64,000 nucleotides of DNA, from contig NZ_JAAGOX010000043.1 of assembly GCF_010500245.1 (NCBI RefSeq), positions 225,562-289,561 on the forward strand, read 5' to 3'. This stretch comes from Ruegeria sp. PrR005 (lineage in GTDB: Bacteria; Pseudomonadota; Alphaproteobacteria; Rhodobacterales; Rhodobacteraceae). The notes under the pieces are model-generated. The model was not told the DNA's origin. It saw only the letters and a program-made list of their open reading frames with translations, and searched no databases. A program made the translations under genes and the position numbers. Shown piece after piece: positions 45,207 through 53,435 of the stretch. Numbering within the stretch: position 1 is the stretch's first letter; each line of letters opens with the position of its first letter.

Positions 45207-46220
45207 ATGACAGCCCTCAAGCAATACGAGCGGATCGAAGCCACCGGGTTGTGGCGGCCGGCTCCGGACGAACAGCGCCGCGAAGTCGTGGTGTCGATCG
45301 GCGAAGCGACTCTAACGATCTCGGACTTCAATGATCGCGCCCTGACCCATTGGTCATTGGCCGCGCTGGAACGGCGCAATCCCGGTGAATACCCGGCGGT
45401 CTACAACCCCGATGGCGACCCGGGCGAGACGCTGGAACTGGCCGAGACGGAAACGACGATGATTGCCGCTATCGACCGGTTGCAACGCGCGATCGAGACC
45501 GCGCGCCCGCATCCGGGGCGGATCCGCTGGATCTCGGTCGGGGTGGTCGTGGCGGTGGTTCTGGCTGTCCTGACGCTGTGGTTGCCGGGCGCGATGCGCC
45601 GGCATGTCGTCTCGGTCGTGCCCGACATCAAGCGGCAGGACATCGGCCGTTCGGTGCTGGGCCGGATCGAGCGGGTGACCGGGCGGACCTGTGGCAACGA
45701 AGAGACCGATCAGGTGCTGGCCAAGCTGGCCCAGCGCACCGGCGTGCGTCGCCTGGTGGTGGTGCCCGGCGGGCTGGCGGCCAGCCTCTATCTGCCCGGT
45801 GGCATCGTCGTTCTGAACCACACCCTGATCGAGGATTTCGAGGACAGTTCGGTTGTTGCCGGATTCATCCTGGCTGAGCGGTCCCGCGCACTGGCGCGGG
45901 ATCCGATGGACGAGCTCTTGTACCGGGCGGGGCCGATGGCCTCGTTCCGGTTGCTGACCACGGGCGGGCTGACGCCCGAGATCCTGGACAGCTATGCCGA
46001 GCGCGTTCTGGCCGAGCCGCGCCCGGATGTGCCTGACGAGGATCTGCTGGCGATCTTTTCGCAGGCCGCGATCCCATCTTCGCCCTATGCCTATGCCCGG
46101 GATATCACCGGCGAGTCGGTTCTGGGGCTGATCGAGGCCGACCCGATGACCGGCCGCACGCTGGAACCGGTGCTGGCCGACCGCGATTGGGTGCGGTTGC
46201 AGGGCATCTGCGGCAGTTGA
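45207..46220 (+). CDS. Unrecognised single-pass membrane protein
   Basis: A 337-aa protein with a cytoplasmic N-terminal part (about 1-105), one membrane segment (about 109-130, ISVGVVVAVVLAVLTLWLPGA) and a C-terminal domain with VVVPGGLAASLYLPGGIVVLN and FILAERSRALARDPMDELL. The region resembles a degenerate peptidase M48-like fold by its VLNHTLIED pattern, but no HExxH zinc motif is visible. I cannot assign a function. Start chosen at ATG 45207, without a clear ribosome site. Confidence 0.6.
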   Translation: MTALKQYERIEATGLWRPAPDEQRREVVVSIGEATLTISDFNDRALTHWSLAALERRNPGEYPAVYNPDGDPGETLELAETETTMIAAIDRLQRAIETARPHPGRIRWISVGVVVAVVLAVLTLWLPGAMRRHVVSVVPDIKRQDIGRSVLGRIERVTGRTCGNEETDQVLAKLAQRTGVRRLVVVPGGLAASLYLPGGIVVLNHTLIEDFEDSSVVAGFILAERSRALARDPMDELLYRAGPMASFRLLTTGGLTPEILDSYAERVLAEPRPDVPDEDLLAIFSQAAIPSSPYAYARDITGESVLGLIEADPMTGRTLEPVLADRDWVRLQGICGS

Positions 46221-46260
46221 CGAAGCATCGGCCGCCAAAGGGGCCCCTACCCGGTTGATA

Positions 46261-47442
46261 TCAGCGGCTGGGACGTTTCGGCGTCTGCGTCGGCTGATAG
46301 ACGGCGCCAGGCGCATTGCGGGTGGACAGCCGGATATGGGACGGTGGTTTGGCAATGCTCCGATAAGACCGTTCGCTATGGGTCACCGTGATGGTCCGCG
46401 GCGCGGTGTCCACCGGCAACAAAGTTCGCGGCAGATCGTTCGACCAGAGCGCGTTCATCTGAGCATCGCCTTCGGCGGTGCGAACACCGCGCATCGGGTT
46501 CAACCGGCCATCCTTGCGATCGACGGGGCGGAACCCCTGCGGCGTGACATAGGTGCTCTGGATGATGGCGGGCCGCAGGGTGCGCTCGGCACGGTGCGGG
46601 TTCAGGCGGTCATCAGCCCACACGCTGCGATACCCGGCCGGAACGACAACGTTGGTGGTGTTCTGGCGCTTGTCATAGACATGTTTCGGCACGATCCGGG
46701 TTTCCAGCGAAACCGGCACGCCTGTCTTGCCCGAGCCGGGCTTTCCGGTATCCAGAGACGAGTTTTTGCGCAAGGGGCCATAGGTGATCGGCGGCTCGGG
46801 CTGAGGGCCGCAGCGAACGCCGGTCTGGTTGATGTAGCGCTGGCTGAGCGCCGAAGCATCCGGGCAGCCACCGTTCGACGTCGACGCAGCGGTCGGAGCG
46901 ACGGTGCGGGGGGTGACCTGGCTGGGCGTAGAGGTGGTGACCGGCGCGACCGGGACCGGGACCGGGCGGGCCGTAGTGGTGCGCGTGGAGGGAACCACAA
47001 CCGGTTTCACCGCCACCGGCTTGGCCGCCTGTGGCGCCGACCGGGGGGCCGGGGCCGCCACGGTGCGGACCTGAGGTTGCGCCTTGGCCGTTTTGGGTTT
47101 CGGGGGCGGGGCCGAGGCGGTTGCAGTCGACGGCTGATCCAGCGTGATGAGCTCAGGCGCGGCTTGCCGCGGGGCGCTGGTGGTGCTGCCCGCCACGGCG
47201 GTCGGCTGGAACCCGCAGACCTGCTTGCGTTCACGCGACACGCGCGGCACCCAGGTCACATTGCCGTCGATACCGGCCCGGATGAAGATGCAGCCGCGGC
47301 TGTCAACATATTGTTTTCCCTTGTAGGACGCGGGCGGGTACTCGGCCGGAGGCGTGGCAACGCGCAGGGTCTGAGCGTTCAACGAGCTGAAGCCGATGCT
47401 CAACCCAATGACCGAAACTGCAATAATTCTGGTAACTCTCAT
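46261..47442 (-). CDS. Secreted Pro/Thr-rich protein of unknown function
   Basis: A 393-aa exported protein. A Sec signal (RIIAVSVIGLSIGFSSLNAQ) leads into a compact N-terminal part containing DSRGCIFIRAGIDGNVTWVP and KQVCGF (two Cys, probable disulfide). A long low-complexity Pro/Thr/Val/Ala linker (about 90-200) follows, then a C-terminal domain (VPAGYRSVWADDRLNPHRA). An envelope or cell-surface role is a guess. Start chosen at ATG 47442, where the signal begins, not the longer frame. Confidence 0.65.
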   Translation of the reverse strand: MRVTRIIAVSVIGLSIGFSSLNAQTLRVATPPAEYPPASYKGKQYVDSRGCIFIRAGIDGNVTWVPRVSRERKQVCGFQPTAVAGSTTSAPRQAAPELITLDQPSTATASAPPPKPKTAKAQPQVRTVAAPAPRSAPQAAKPVAVKPVVVPSTRTTTARPVPVPVAPVTTSTPSQVTPRTVAPTAASTSNGGCPDASALSQRYINQTGVRCGPQPEPPITYGPLRKNSSLDTGKPGSGKTGVPVSLETRIVPKHVYDKRQNTTNVVVPAGYRSVWADDRLNPHRAERTLRPAIIQSTYVTPQGFRPVDRKDGRLNPMRGVRTAEGDAQMNALWSNDLPRTLLPVDTAPRTITVTHSERSYRSIAKPPSHIRLSTRNAPGAVYQPTQTPKRPSR

Positions 47443-47497
47443 GCCTGCCCCCACAAGATATGGAAGGCAGGATGCCGCAAAACCCATTGATAGTAAA

Positions 47498-47511
47498 GCG
47501 GCACTTGCCGC
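47498..47511. terminator. Short hairpin after upp
   Basis: GCGGCA/TGCCGC with a 2-nt loop, followed on the minus strand by TTTAC. Position is right for ending the salvage operon, but the stem is short. Confidence 0.4.
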
Positions 47512-47520
47512 AGTTTCGCC

Positions 47521-48153
47521 CTATTTCGTGCCGAACATGCGGTCCCCGGCATCGCCCAGGCCGGGCATGATATAGCCCTTGGAATTCAGCGCCCGGTCGA
47601 GCGAGGCGGTGACGATCGGCACATCCGGGTGCGCCTCTTTCATCCGCGCCACGCCTTCGGGCGCGGCCAGCAGGCACAGGAACCGGATATCGGTGGCACC
47701 CGCCTGTTTCAACAGGTCGATGGCGGCGGCCGAACTGTTGCCGGTGGCCAGCATCGGGTCGACAGCGATCACCAGGCGGTCCTGCAATCCTTCGGGCACC
47801 TTGAAATAGTATTGCACCGGTTGCAGCGTTTCTTCGTCACGATAAAGCCCGACAAAGCCGACCCGCGCCGAAGGGATCAATTCCAGCACCCCATCCAGCA
47901 TGCCGTTGCCCGCCCGCAGGATCGACACCAGCGCCAGTTTCTTGCCCGCCAGGATGGGGGCGTCCATTTCTTCCAGCGGGGTTTCGATGGTGCGGGTGGT
48001 CAGCGGCATCTCGCGCGTGACCTCATAGGCCAGAAGCTGGGTGATTTCGCGCAGAAGCTGGCGGAAAGAGGCGGTCGAGGTGCCCTTGTCCCGCATGAGC
48101 GTCAGCTTGTGCTGCACCAGCGGGTGGTCGACGACGGTCAGATGTTGGCTCAT
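47521..48153 (-). CDS. upp: Uracil phosphoribosyltransferase
   Basis: A 210-aa type I phosphoribosyltransferase that joins uracil and PRPP to UMP. Recognisable parts are the SILRAGNGM loop (substrate region), the PRPP-binding segment [10 protein letters not shown], and the C-terminal uracil loop [17 protein letters not shown]. Length matches the family. It is the last gene of the cdd-deoA-deoB-add-upp operon and overlaps add by ATGA. Confidence 0.96.
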   Translation of the reverse strand: MSQHLTVVDHPLVQHKLTLMRDKGTSTASFRQLLREITQLLAYEVTREMPLTTRTIETPLEEMDAPILAGKKLALVSILRAGNGMLDGVLELIPSARVGFVGLYRDEETLQPVQYYFKVPEGLQDRLVIAVDPMLATGNSSAAAIDLLKQAGATDIRFLCLLAAPEGVARMKEAHPDVPIVTASLDRALNSKGYIMPGLGDAGDRMFGTK

Positions 48154-49151
48154 GATGTCTCCAGTCTCTTTGCAACCCGGCTCTGGGTGTCTTCATCGCA
48201 GAATGCCGCGCCAAGCGCGATGGCGTTCAGGTCGGCGAAATCCTCTGCCCCCCAGCCAAAGGCCCGGGCCAGCATCTCATACTCGCGCCGCATCGTGGTA
48301 TGGAAAAACGGCGGATCGTCGGTGGATACGGTGACGCGGACGCCCGCATCGCGCAGCCGCGCGATGGGATGGGCCGCAAACGAGGGGTAGAGGCCCAGCA
48401 CCACGTTCGAGCCGGGGCAGACCTCGAGCGTGATGCCCCGGTCGGCCAGTTCATGTACCAGATCGGGATCCTCGATGGCGCGCACGCCATGGCCGATGCG
48501 TTCGACCCCCAGCACGCGCACCGCGTCGCGCACGCTGTCCGGCCCGCCAAACTCGCCCGCATGGGTGGTGAGCCGCAGCCCCGCCTCGCGCGCGCAGTCA
48601 AAAGACCAGGAGTAATCGCCCTGTTTGCCCACGCCCTCGTTGCCCCCCATGCCGAACCCGACGATCCAGTCGCCCGCCGTCTCGGCGGCGCAGCGGGCGG
48701 CGCGTCTGGCCTGATCTGGGCCGAAATGGCGCACACAGGTGACGATGCCGCGCAGGGTGATGCCCAGTTTCGCCTCGGCCTCGTCCGCCGCATCGCGGAT
48801 CGCAGCGAGGTAATCGCGCCAGGCGGCGACATCGCCGCCGCCGCAGAAATCGGGGCTGAGGAAGGTCTCGGAATAGACCACCCCGTTTTCGGCGCTTTGT
48901 TCCAGGATGGCCCAGGTCAGGCGGCGGAATTCCTCGGGTCCGGTCAACACCGAGGAAGCGGCCTCGTAGATGCTCAGAAAATGGGCAAAATCGCGGAAAT
49001 CGTAGGAGCCGTCCGGGTTGAAGATGCCGCGCAGGTCGATCTTTTTCTCATGTGCCATCTGCCGGATCAGGGCCGGCGGTGCGGCGCCTTCGTGGTGCAG
49101 GTGCAATTCGACCTTGGGCAGGTCGGCGACCGGGGGTTGTTCTTCGCTCAC
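48150..49151 (-). CDS. add: Adenosine deaminase
   Basis: A 333-aa zinc hydrolase that deaminates adenosine/deoxyadenosine. Zinc and catalytic motifs are HLHHEG at residues 17-22 (usual HxH), [17 protein letters not shown] and [10 protein letters not shown]. It works in the nucleoside salvage operon, supplying inosine; coupled by ATGA on both sides. Confidence 0.94.
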   Translation of the reverse strand: MSEEQPPVADLPKVELHLHHEGAAPPALIRQMAHEKKIDLRGIFNPDGSYDFRDFAHFLSIYEAASSVLTGPEEFRRLTWAILEQSAENGVVYSETFLSPDFCGGGDVAAWRDYLAAIRDAADEAEAKLGITLRGIVTCVRHFGPDQARRAARCAAETAGDWIVGFGMGGNEGVGKQGDYSWSFDCAREAGLRLTTHAGEFGGPDSVRDAVRVLGVERIGHGVRAIEDPDLVHELADRGITLEVCPGSNVVLGLYPSFAAHPIARLRDAGVRVTVSTDDPPFFHTTMRREYEMLARAFGWGAEDFADLNAIALGAAFCDEDTQSRVAKRLETS

Positions 49152-50359
49152 AGAAAACTCCTCCCCGGTCCCTGTGCCGGAATACCCAGATGCGCCGCAA
49201 CCGAGGCGGCGATATCGGCGAAATTCACCTGTCCGATCTGCCCTGCCCCGCGCCCGGCGACCAGCACCGGCACCTGTTCGCGGGTGTGATCGGTGCCAGA
49301 CCAGCTGGGGTCGTTGCCATGATCGGCGGTCAGAACCATCAGATCGCCGGGGCGCAGGCTTTGCAGGATTTTCCCGATCTCGCGGTCAAACCATTCCAGC
49401 GCGCGTGCATATCCGCTGATATCGCGGCGGTGGCCATAAAGGCTGTCGAATTCGACAAAATTGGCGAAGGTCAGGCTGCCTTCTTCGGCGGTGGCGACCA
49501 GCCGGGCGAGATGGGTCATCAGCTCGGCATCCGACCCTTTGACCACATCGTCGATCCCCTGCATCGAGAAGATATCGCCGATCTTGCCTACCCCATGCAC
49601 GCGGCGGCCCGCATCCTGTGCCCAGTTGGTCAGCACCGGCGCGGGCGGGGTGATAGCGAAATCCTTGCGGTTGGTGGTGCGGGTGAACCCGGCCTCAGGC
49701 GTGCCGACGAAGGGCCGCGCGATCACCCGCCCGACTTTCATCGCATGCAGGCGCGGCGCGATGGCCTTGCACAGCGCCAGCAGGCGGTCGAGGCCAAAGG
49801 TCTCTTCATGCGCGGCGATCTGGAACACGCTATCGGCGGAGGTATAGCAGATGGGTCGGCCCGTCCGCATATGCTCGGCCCCGTGGCAGTCGATGATCAC
49901 CGTGCCCGAGGCATGGCAATTGCCCAGGATGCCGTCGCTGCCGGCGGCCTCGGCTACCGCCTGAACCAGATCATCCGGAAAGGCGGGCGTTGTGTCGGGG
50001 AAATAGTGCCAGTCCCACGGCACTGGCAGGCCCGCCAGTTCCCAATGGCCCGAGGGCGTATCCTTGCCCCGGCTGTGTTCGCGGGCGCAACCCCAGAGGC
50101 CCGAAGGGTCCGCCGCCAGCCCCGGTGTGGCCGCGCCCGAGGCGAGCCGGGTGGCCGCACCCAGCCCCAGCCGGTCGAGATTGGGCAGATGCAGCGGGCC
50201 GCTGCGCCACTCTTCCGCCTCGCCCCGCGCACAGGCCTGCGCGATATGGGCCAGCGTGTTGGCACCGGTATCGGGCCGCTCGCCGTTAAAGAAGGTATCG
50301 GCATCCGGCGCGCCGCCGATGCCGACCGAATCCATCACCACCAGAAAGGCGCGGGTCAT
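49148..50359 (-). CDS. deoB: Phosphopentomutase
   Basis: A 403-aa alkaline-phosphatase-superfamily enzyme that interconverts (deoxy)ribose 1- and 5-phosphate. The N-terminal metal motif is FLVVMDSVGIGGAPDA and the C-terminal metal/catalytic motif is LTADHGNDPSWSGTDHTREQ. It receives sugar phosphate from DeoA. Coupled by ATGA to add and deoA. Confidence 0.95.
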   Translation of the reverse strand: MTRAFLVVMDSVGIGGAPDADTFFNGERPDTGANTLAHIAQACARGEAEEWRSGPLHLPNLDRLGLGAATRLASGAATPGLAADPSGLWGCAREHSRGKDTPSGHWELAGLPVPWDWHYFPDTTPAFPDDLVQAVAEAAGSDGILGNCHASGTVIIDCHGAEHMRTGRPICYTSADSVFQIAAHEETFGLDRLLALCKAIAPRLHAMKVGRVIARPFVGTPEAGFTRTTNRKDFAITPPAPVLTNWAQDAGRRVHGVGKIGDIFSMQGIDDVVKGSDAELMTHLARLVATAEEGSLTFANFVEFDSLYGHRRDISGYARALEWFDREIGKILQSLRPGDLMVLTADHGNDPSWSGTDHTREQVPVLVAGRGAGQIGQVNFADIAASVAAHLGIPAQGPGRSFL

Positions 50360-51666
50360 GGCGTAATCCTTTCATGGATGAGCGGTGGCGCGGCCACCGG
50401 CTCGGCCCCGATGGTGATCGCCGCGCGCAGGGTTGCCTCGGCGGCCTCTGCCGCCTCTTGCCTTGCGGCATGGATGGTGGCGAGCGGGGTCCCTGCGCTG
50501 ACTGGTGCGCCCAGACGGATCACCCGGGACAGGCCGACCGAAGGATCGACGGTATCGCTTTCGACCTGCCGCCCGCCGCCCAGCGCCACAACGGCAAGGC
50601 CCAGCGCCTCGCCGTCGATGGCGGTGACATAGCCTGAGGCGCGGGCGGGAACCTCGCGGATGACGGTCGCCTCGGGCAGGAACCGCTGCCAGTTCTCGAC
50701 GAACTGCACCGGCCCGCCGACAGCGGCAATCATGCGGCCAAAGCGGTCGGCCGCGCGCCCGTCGGCGATGATGGCCCGGATTAGGTCGGCCCCGCTGGCC
50801 GCATCCGGGGCCAGCCCTGCGTCCGCCAGCAGCACACCGCCCAGTTCCGCCGAAAGTTGCGTAAGCGGGTCGTCGGCACGGCCAGAGGTCAGCACCCGCA
50901 TCACCTCACCCACCTCGAGCGCGTTTCCGAGGCTGGGCGCCAGCGGCTGGCTCATATCGGTGATCAGGGCCGAGGTCCGGCACCCGGCGGCATTGGCGGT
51001 CTCGGTCAGGGCGCGGGCCAAGGCGCGCGCCTCTTCAACGGATTTCATGAAAGCGCCGCTGCCCAGTTTCACATCCAGAACCAGCGCATCGGGGCTGGCG
51101 GCCAGTTTCTTGGACAGGATCGAGGCGGTGATCAGATCGAGGCTTTCGACCGTGGCCGTCACATCGCGGATGGCATAAAGCCGCTTGTCGGCGGGTGCGA
51201 TGCGGGCGGTGGCGCCGACAATGGCGGCCCCGGTGTCGCGCACCACCTGCGCCAGCCGGTCGGGCCCGAGCTGGGTGGTGACGCCGGGGATCGCTTCCAT
51301 CTTGTCGAGCGTGCCGCCGGTATGGCCCAGCCCCCGGCCCGAGATCATCGGCACATAGGCGCCGCATTCGGCAAGCGCGGGCGCCAGCACCAGGCTGACG
51401 CAATCGCCCACCCCGCCGGTGGAATGCTTGTCGATCACCGGCCCGTCAAAATCCCAGCTGAGCACATCGCCGGTATCGCGCATGGCCAGCGTCAGCGCCG
51501 CGCGCCCCTCGGGGCCAAGCCTCCCCATGCAAACGCCCATGGCAAAGGCGCCCGCCTGGGCATCACTGACACTGCCATCGGCAAGGCCCTGGGCAAACCA
51601 GGTCAACTCATCCGCACCGGGCACCTCGTGTCGCCTGAGCCGGGCAATGATGGCGCGGGCATCCAT
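50356..51666 (-). CDS. deoA: Thymidine phosphorylase
   Basis: A 436-aa pyrimidine phosphorylase that splits thymidine/deoxyuridine to base and deoxyribose 1-phosphate. The signature is FDGPVIDKHSTGGVGD, with SGRGLGHTGGTLDK downstream. Length normal. 3 bp after the cdd stop; overlaps deoB by ATGA. Confidence 0.95.
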   Translation of the reverse strand: MDARAIIARLRRHEVPGADELTWFAQGLADGSVSDAQAGAFAMGVCMGRLGPEGRAALTLAMRDTGDVLSWDFDGPVIDKHSTGGVGDCVSLVLAPALAECGAYVPMISGRGLGHTGGTLDKMEAIPGVTTQLGPDRLAQVVRDTGAAIVGATARIAPADKRLYAIRDVTATVESLDLITASILSKKLAASPDALVLDVKLGSGAFMKSVEEARALARALTETANAAGCRTSALITDMSQPLAPSLGNALEVGEVMRVLTSGRADDPLTQLSAELGGVLLADAGLAPDAASGADLIRAIIADGRAADRFGRMIAAVGGPVQFVENWQRFLPEATVIREVPARASGYVTAIDGEALGLAVVALGGGRQVESDTVDPSVGLSRVIRLGAPVSAGTPLATIHAARQEAAEAAEATLRAAITIGAEPVAAPPLIHERITP

Positions 51667-51669
51667 GGC

Positions 51670-52062
51670 TCAGCTTTTGTCCATATGGGCGGCGCCAAAG
51701 GCACCGGGCAGAAGCTGGCCAATGGTCATCGCGGTTTCCACGCCGTCCAGATTGGCCAGGGTCACGACAACATCCGGATTCCCGAATTCGGCCAGTTTCT
51801 GGCGGCAGCCACCGCAGGGCGGCACCGGCGTCGGGCTGTCGGCGACCACATAGACCTCGGTCAGGCGGGTCTCGCCGGCGGCGACCATTGCGGCGATGGC
51901 GCCTGCTTCGGCACAGGTGCCTTCGGGATAGGCGATGTTTTCGACGTTGCAGCCGGCATAGACCGCGCCCGAGGCGGCCCGGATCGCCGCGCCCACCTTG
52001 AACCGGGAATAGGGCGCGTGGGCGTTTTCACGAACGGAAAGGGCGGCGGATTTGAGGCTCAT
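51670..52062 (-). CDS. cdd: Cytidine deaminase
   Basis: A 130-aa zinc deaminase that converts cytidine to uridine. Zinc ligands and the catalytic Glu are in the motif EGTCAEAGAI, with PPCGGCRQ supplying the second Cys pair. I chose ATG 52062, where homology starts (MSLKSAAL); the frame continues upstream. First gene of the salvage operon. Confidence 0.94.
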   Translation of the reverse strand: MSLKSAALSVRENAHAPYSRFKVGAAIRAASGAVYAGCNVENIAYPEGTCAEAGAIAAMVAAGETRLTEVYVVADSPTPVPPCGGCRQKLAEFGNPDVVVTLANLDGVETAMTIGQLLPGAFGAAHMDKS

Positions 52063-52141
52063 AGCGATTCCCCGGTTTTTGATCATCTGGTCGGAAATGC
52101 ATACCCCATCCCGTATCCGCGCGCGAGGGGAACCGCCGGGC

Positions 52142-52199
52142 AAGGGGGCGCTGCCCCCGTCCTGCGGACTCCCCCGGAGTATTTTTGGCGAAATGAAGC
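52142..52199. repeat. Dispersed intergenic repeat, copy 5, with hairpin
   Basis: Reverse of copy 1: a perfect 6-bp stem GGGGGC/GCCCCC (52144-52158), then CCCCCGGAGTATTTTTGGCGAAATGAAG. It lies between the cdd start region and the cupin gene stop. Confidence 0.6.
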
Positions 52200-52203
52200 G
52201 GCT

Positions 52204-53289
52204 TTAGCCCAGTGTGGTGGTGAAGGTTCCGGGTAAAGTGACCTCGAGCAGTTCGACATCGTCGGAAGGGTCGGACAGCCGGGTGCGCATGCCGGGCGGG
52301 ATCACAAAAGCATCGCCCTGTTCCAGCGGGTACGGATCGCGCCCCTCGCCCTCTAGCGTCACAGTGCCGTTCATCACGAAGGTGAACAGGATATCGGTGT
52401 CATGAGCGGCCCATTGCGGCGCACCCTGCCCCCGGCGCACCACCTGCACCCCGGCCACACCCTTGGTGTTGGCGGCGATGGTGGTGTCGCGGCAGACATA
52501 GCCCGGCAGGCGGAAGGGGGACCATTCGGCGCCCTCGGCGCGGTTGTAGACAAAGCGCTGGCCCTGCCACTCGCGGTCGGGGCGCAGGTGCGGTGTGGGC
52601 AGGGTCATCTCGTGATCGATCTCGGTGACATGTTCGGCCGGAACCCCGATTTCGATCACCTGCACGTTGTCGCTGGCCTCCAGCACCCGGTGGCGGATTT
52701 CGGGCGGCTGGATGAAGCAATCCCCGGCGGTCAGGCGCATCTTGTCGCCCTGATCCTCGTAGACCACGTCGACCCAGCCATGGATGCAGAAGATGAGCTG
52801 AAAGCCCACGCGGTGGAAATGCACCATGTCCGGCACCGGCCCACCGTCGGGGATGCGGATATGGCTGGCGATGATCGAGCCACCGAGGCGAGAAGGCACC
52901 AGATCGCGGTAATGCATGCCGGCGCGGCCGATGATCCAGGGCGCCTGATCCTTGAGCCGGCGCACGACGAAACTGTGTTCGGTCTGCGGCATCACCAACG
53001 GCGGGTGGCGCTCTTCGATCTCGATCCGTGTGCCGTTGGGCGCGGTCAGGCTGCGCTGGCCGCCGGCGAATCCATCCGGGTTCTCGGTGAGGATGCGCAG
53101 GGTGCCGGGTGCCTCAGGCGCGCCCTTTTCGATGCGCAGGCGCAGGCCGTGGCCCGAGAACACCGCGATACGCGGGTCGTCGGCGGGATAGATCATGTCC
53201 ATCCGCATGCCCAGAACCTTGGTATAAAAGGGGATATCGTCGCGCAGCTCGTCCGTGGGCAGGCGCATTTCGGCGATCGTGTCGGTCAT
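52204..53289 (-). CDS. Glyoxalase-like (VOC) domain fused to two cupin domains
   Basis: A 361-aa protein. Residues about 1-105 look like a VOC/glyoxalase domain (PFYTKVLGMRMDMIYP, ENPDGFAGG). Then two cupin domains follow: one (about 140-230) with metal-type histidines in PDMVHFHRVGFQLIFCIHGW and HRVLEASDNVQ, and a second (about 280-355) with TDILFTFVMNGTVTLEGEG. It might be a dioxygenase or a metabolite-sensing isomerase; no precise match. Start ATG 53289 (AGAGGAGACAG upstream). Divergent from maeB. Confidence 0.75.
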   Translation of the reverse strand: MTDTIAEMRLPTDELRDDIPFYTKVLGMRMDMIYPADDPRIAVFSGHGLRLRIEKGAPEAPGTLRILTENPDGFAGGQRSLTAPNGTRIEIEERHPPLVMPQTEHSFVVRRLKDQAPWIIGRAGMHYRDLVPSRLGGSIIASHIRIPDGGPVPDMVHFHRVGFQLIFCIHGWVDVVYEDQGDKMRLTAGDCFIQPPEIRHRVLEASDNVQVIEIGVPAEHVTEIDHEMTLPTPHLRPDREWQGQRFVYNRAEGAEWSPFRLPGYVCRDTTIAANTKGVAGVQVVRRGQGAPQWAAHDTDILFTFVMNGTVTLEGEGRDPYPLEQGDAFVIPPGMRTRLSDPSDDVELLEVTLPGTFTTTLG

Positions 53290-53392
53290 GGCTGTCTCCT
53301 CTTGCCGGGACAGTGGCCGGGAGGGTGACGATTTGCAAGAACCCGCCTGCGACCTTGTAGCCTGAAATGCCCTGTTCCCCTGCGTAGAGATA

Positions 53393-53410
53393 TAGTTTAA
53401 TGCTAAACTA
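53393..53410. promoter_or_regulatory. 18-bp palindrome TAGTTTA-ATGC-TAAACTA in the cupin/maeB divergent promoter
   Basis: Perfect 7-base arms around a 4-nt centre. It lies 104 bp upstream of the cupin gene and 26 bp before the maeB start. The AT-rich, two-fold symmetric form is typical of dimeric MarR/GntR-class operators; the regulator is not in this window. Confidence 0.55.
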
Positions 53411-53435
53411 GTTTCCCGAGGAGGAATTTGACGAG

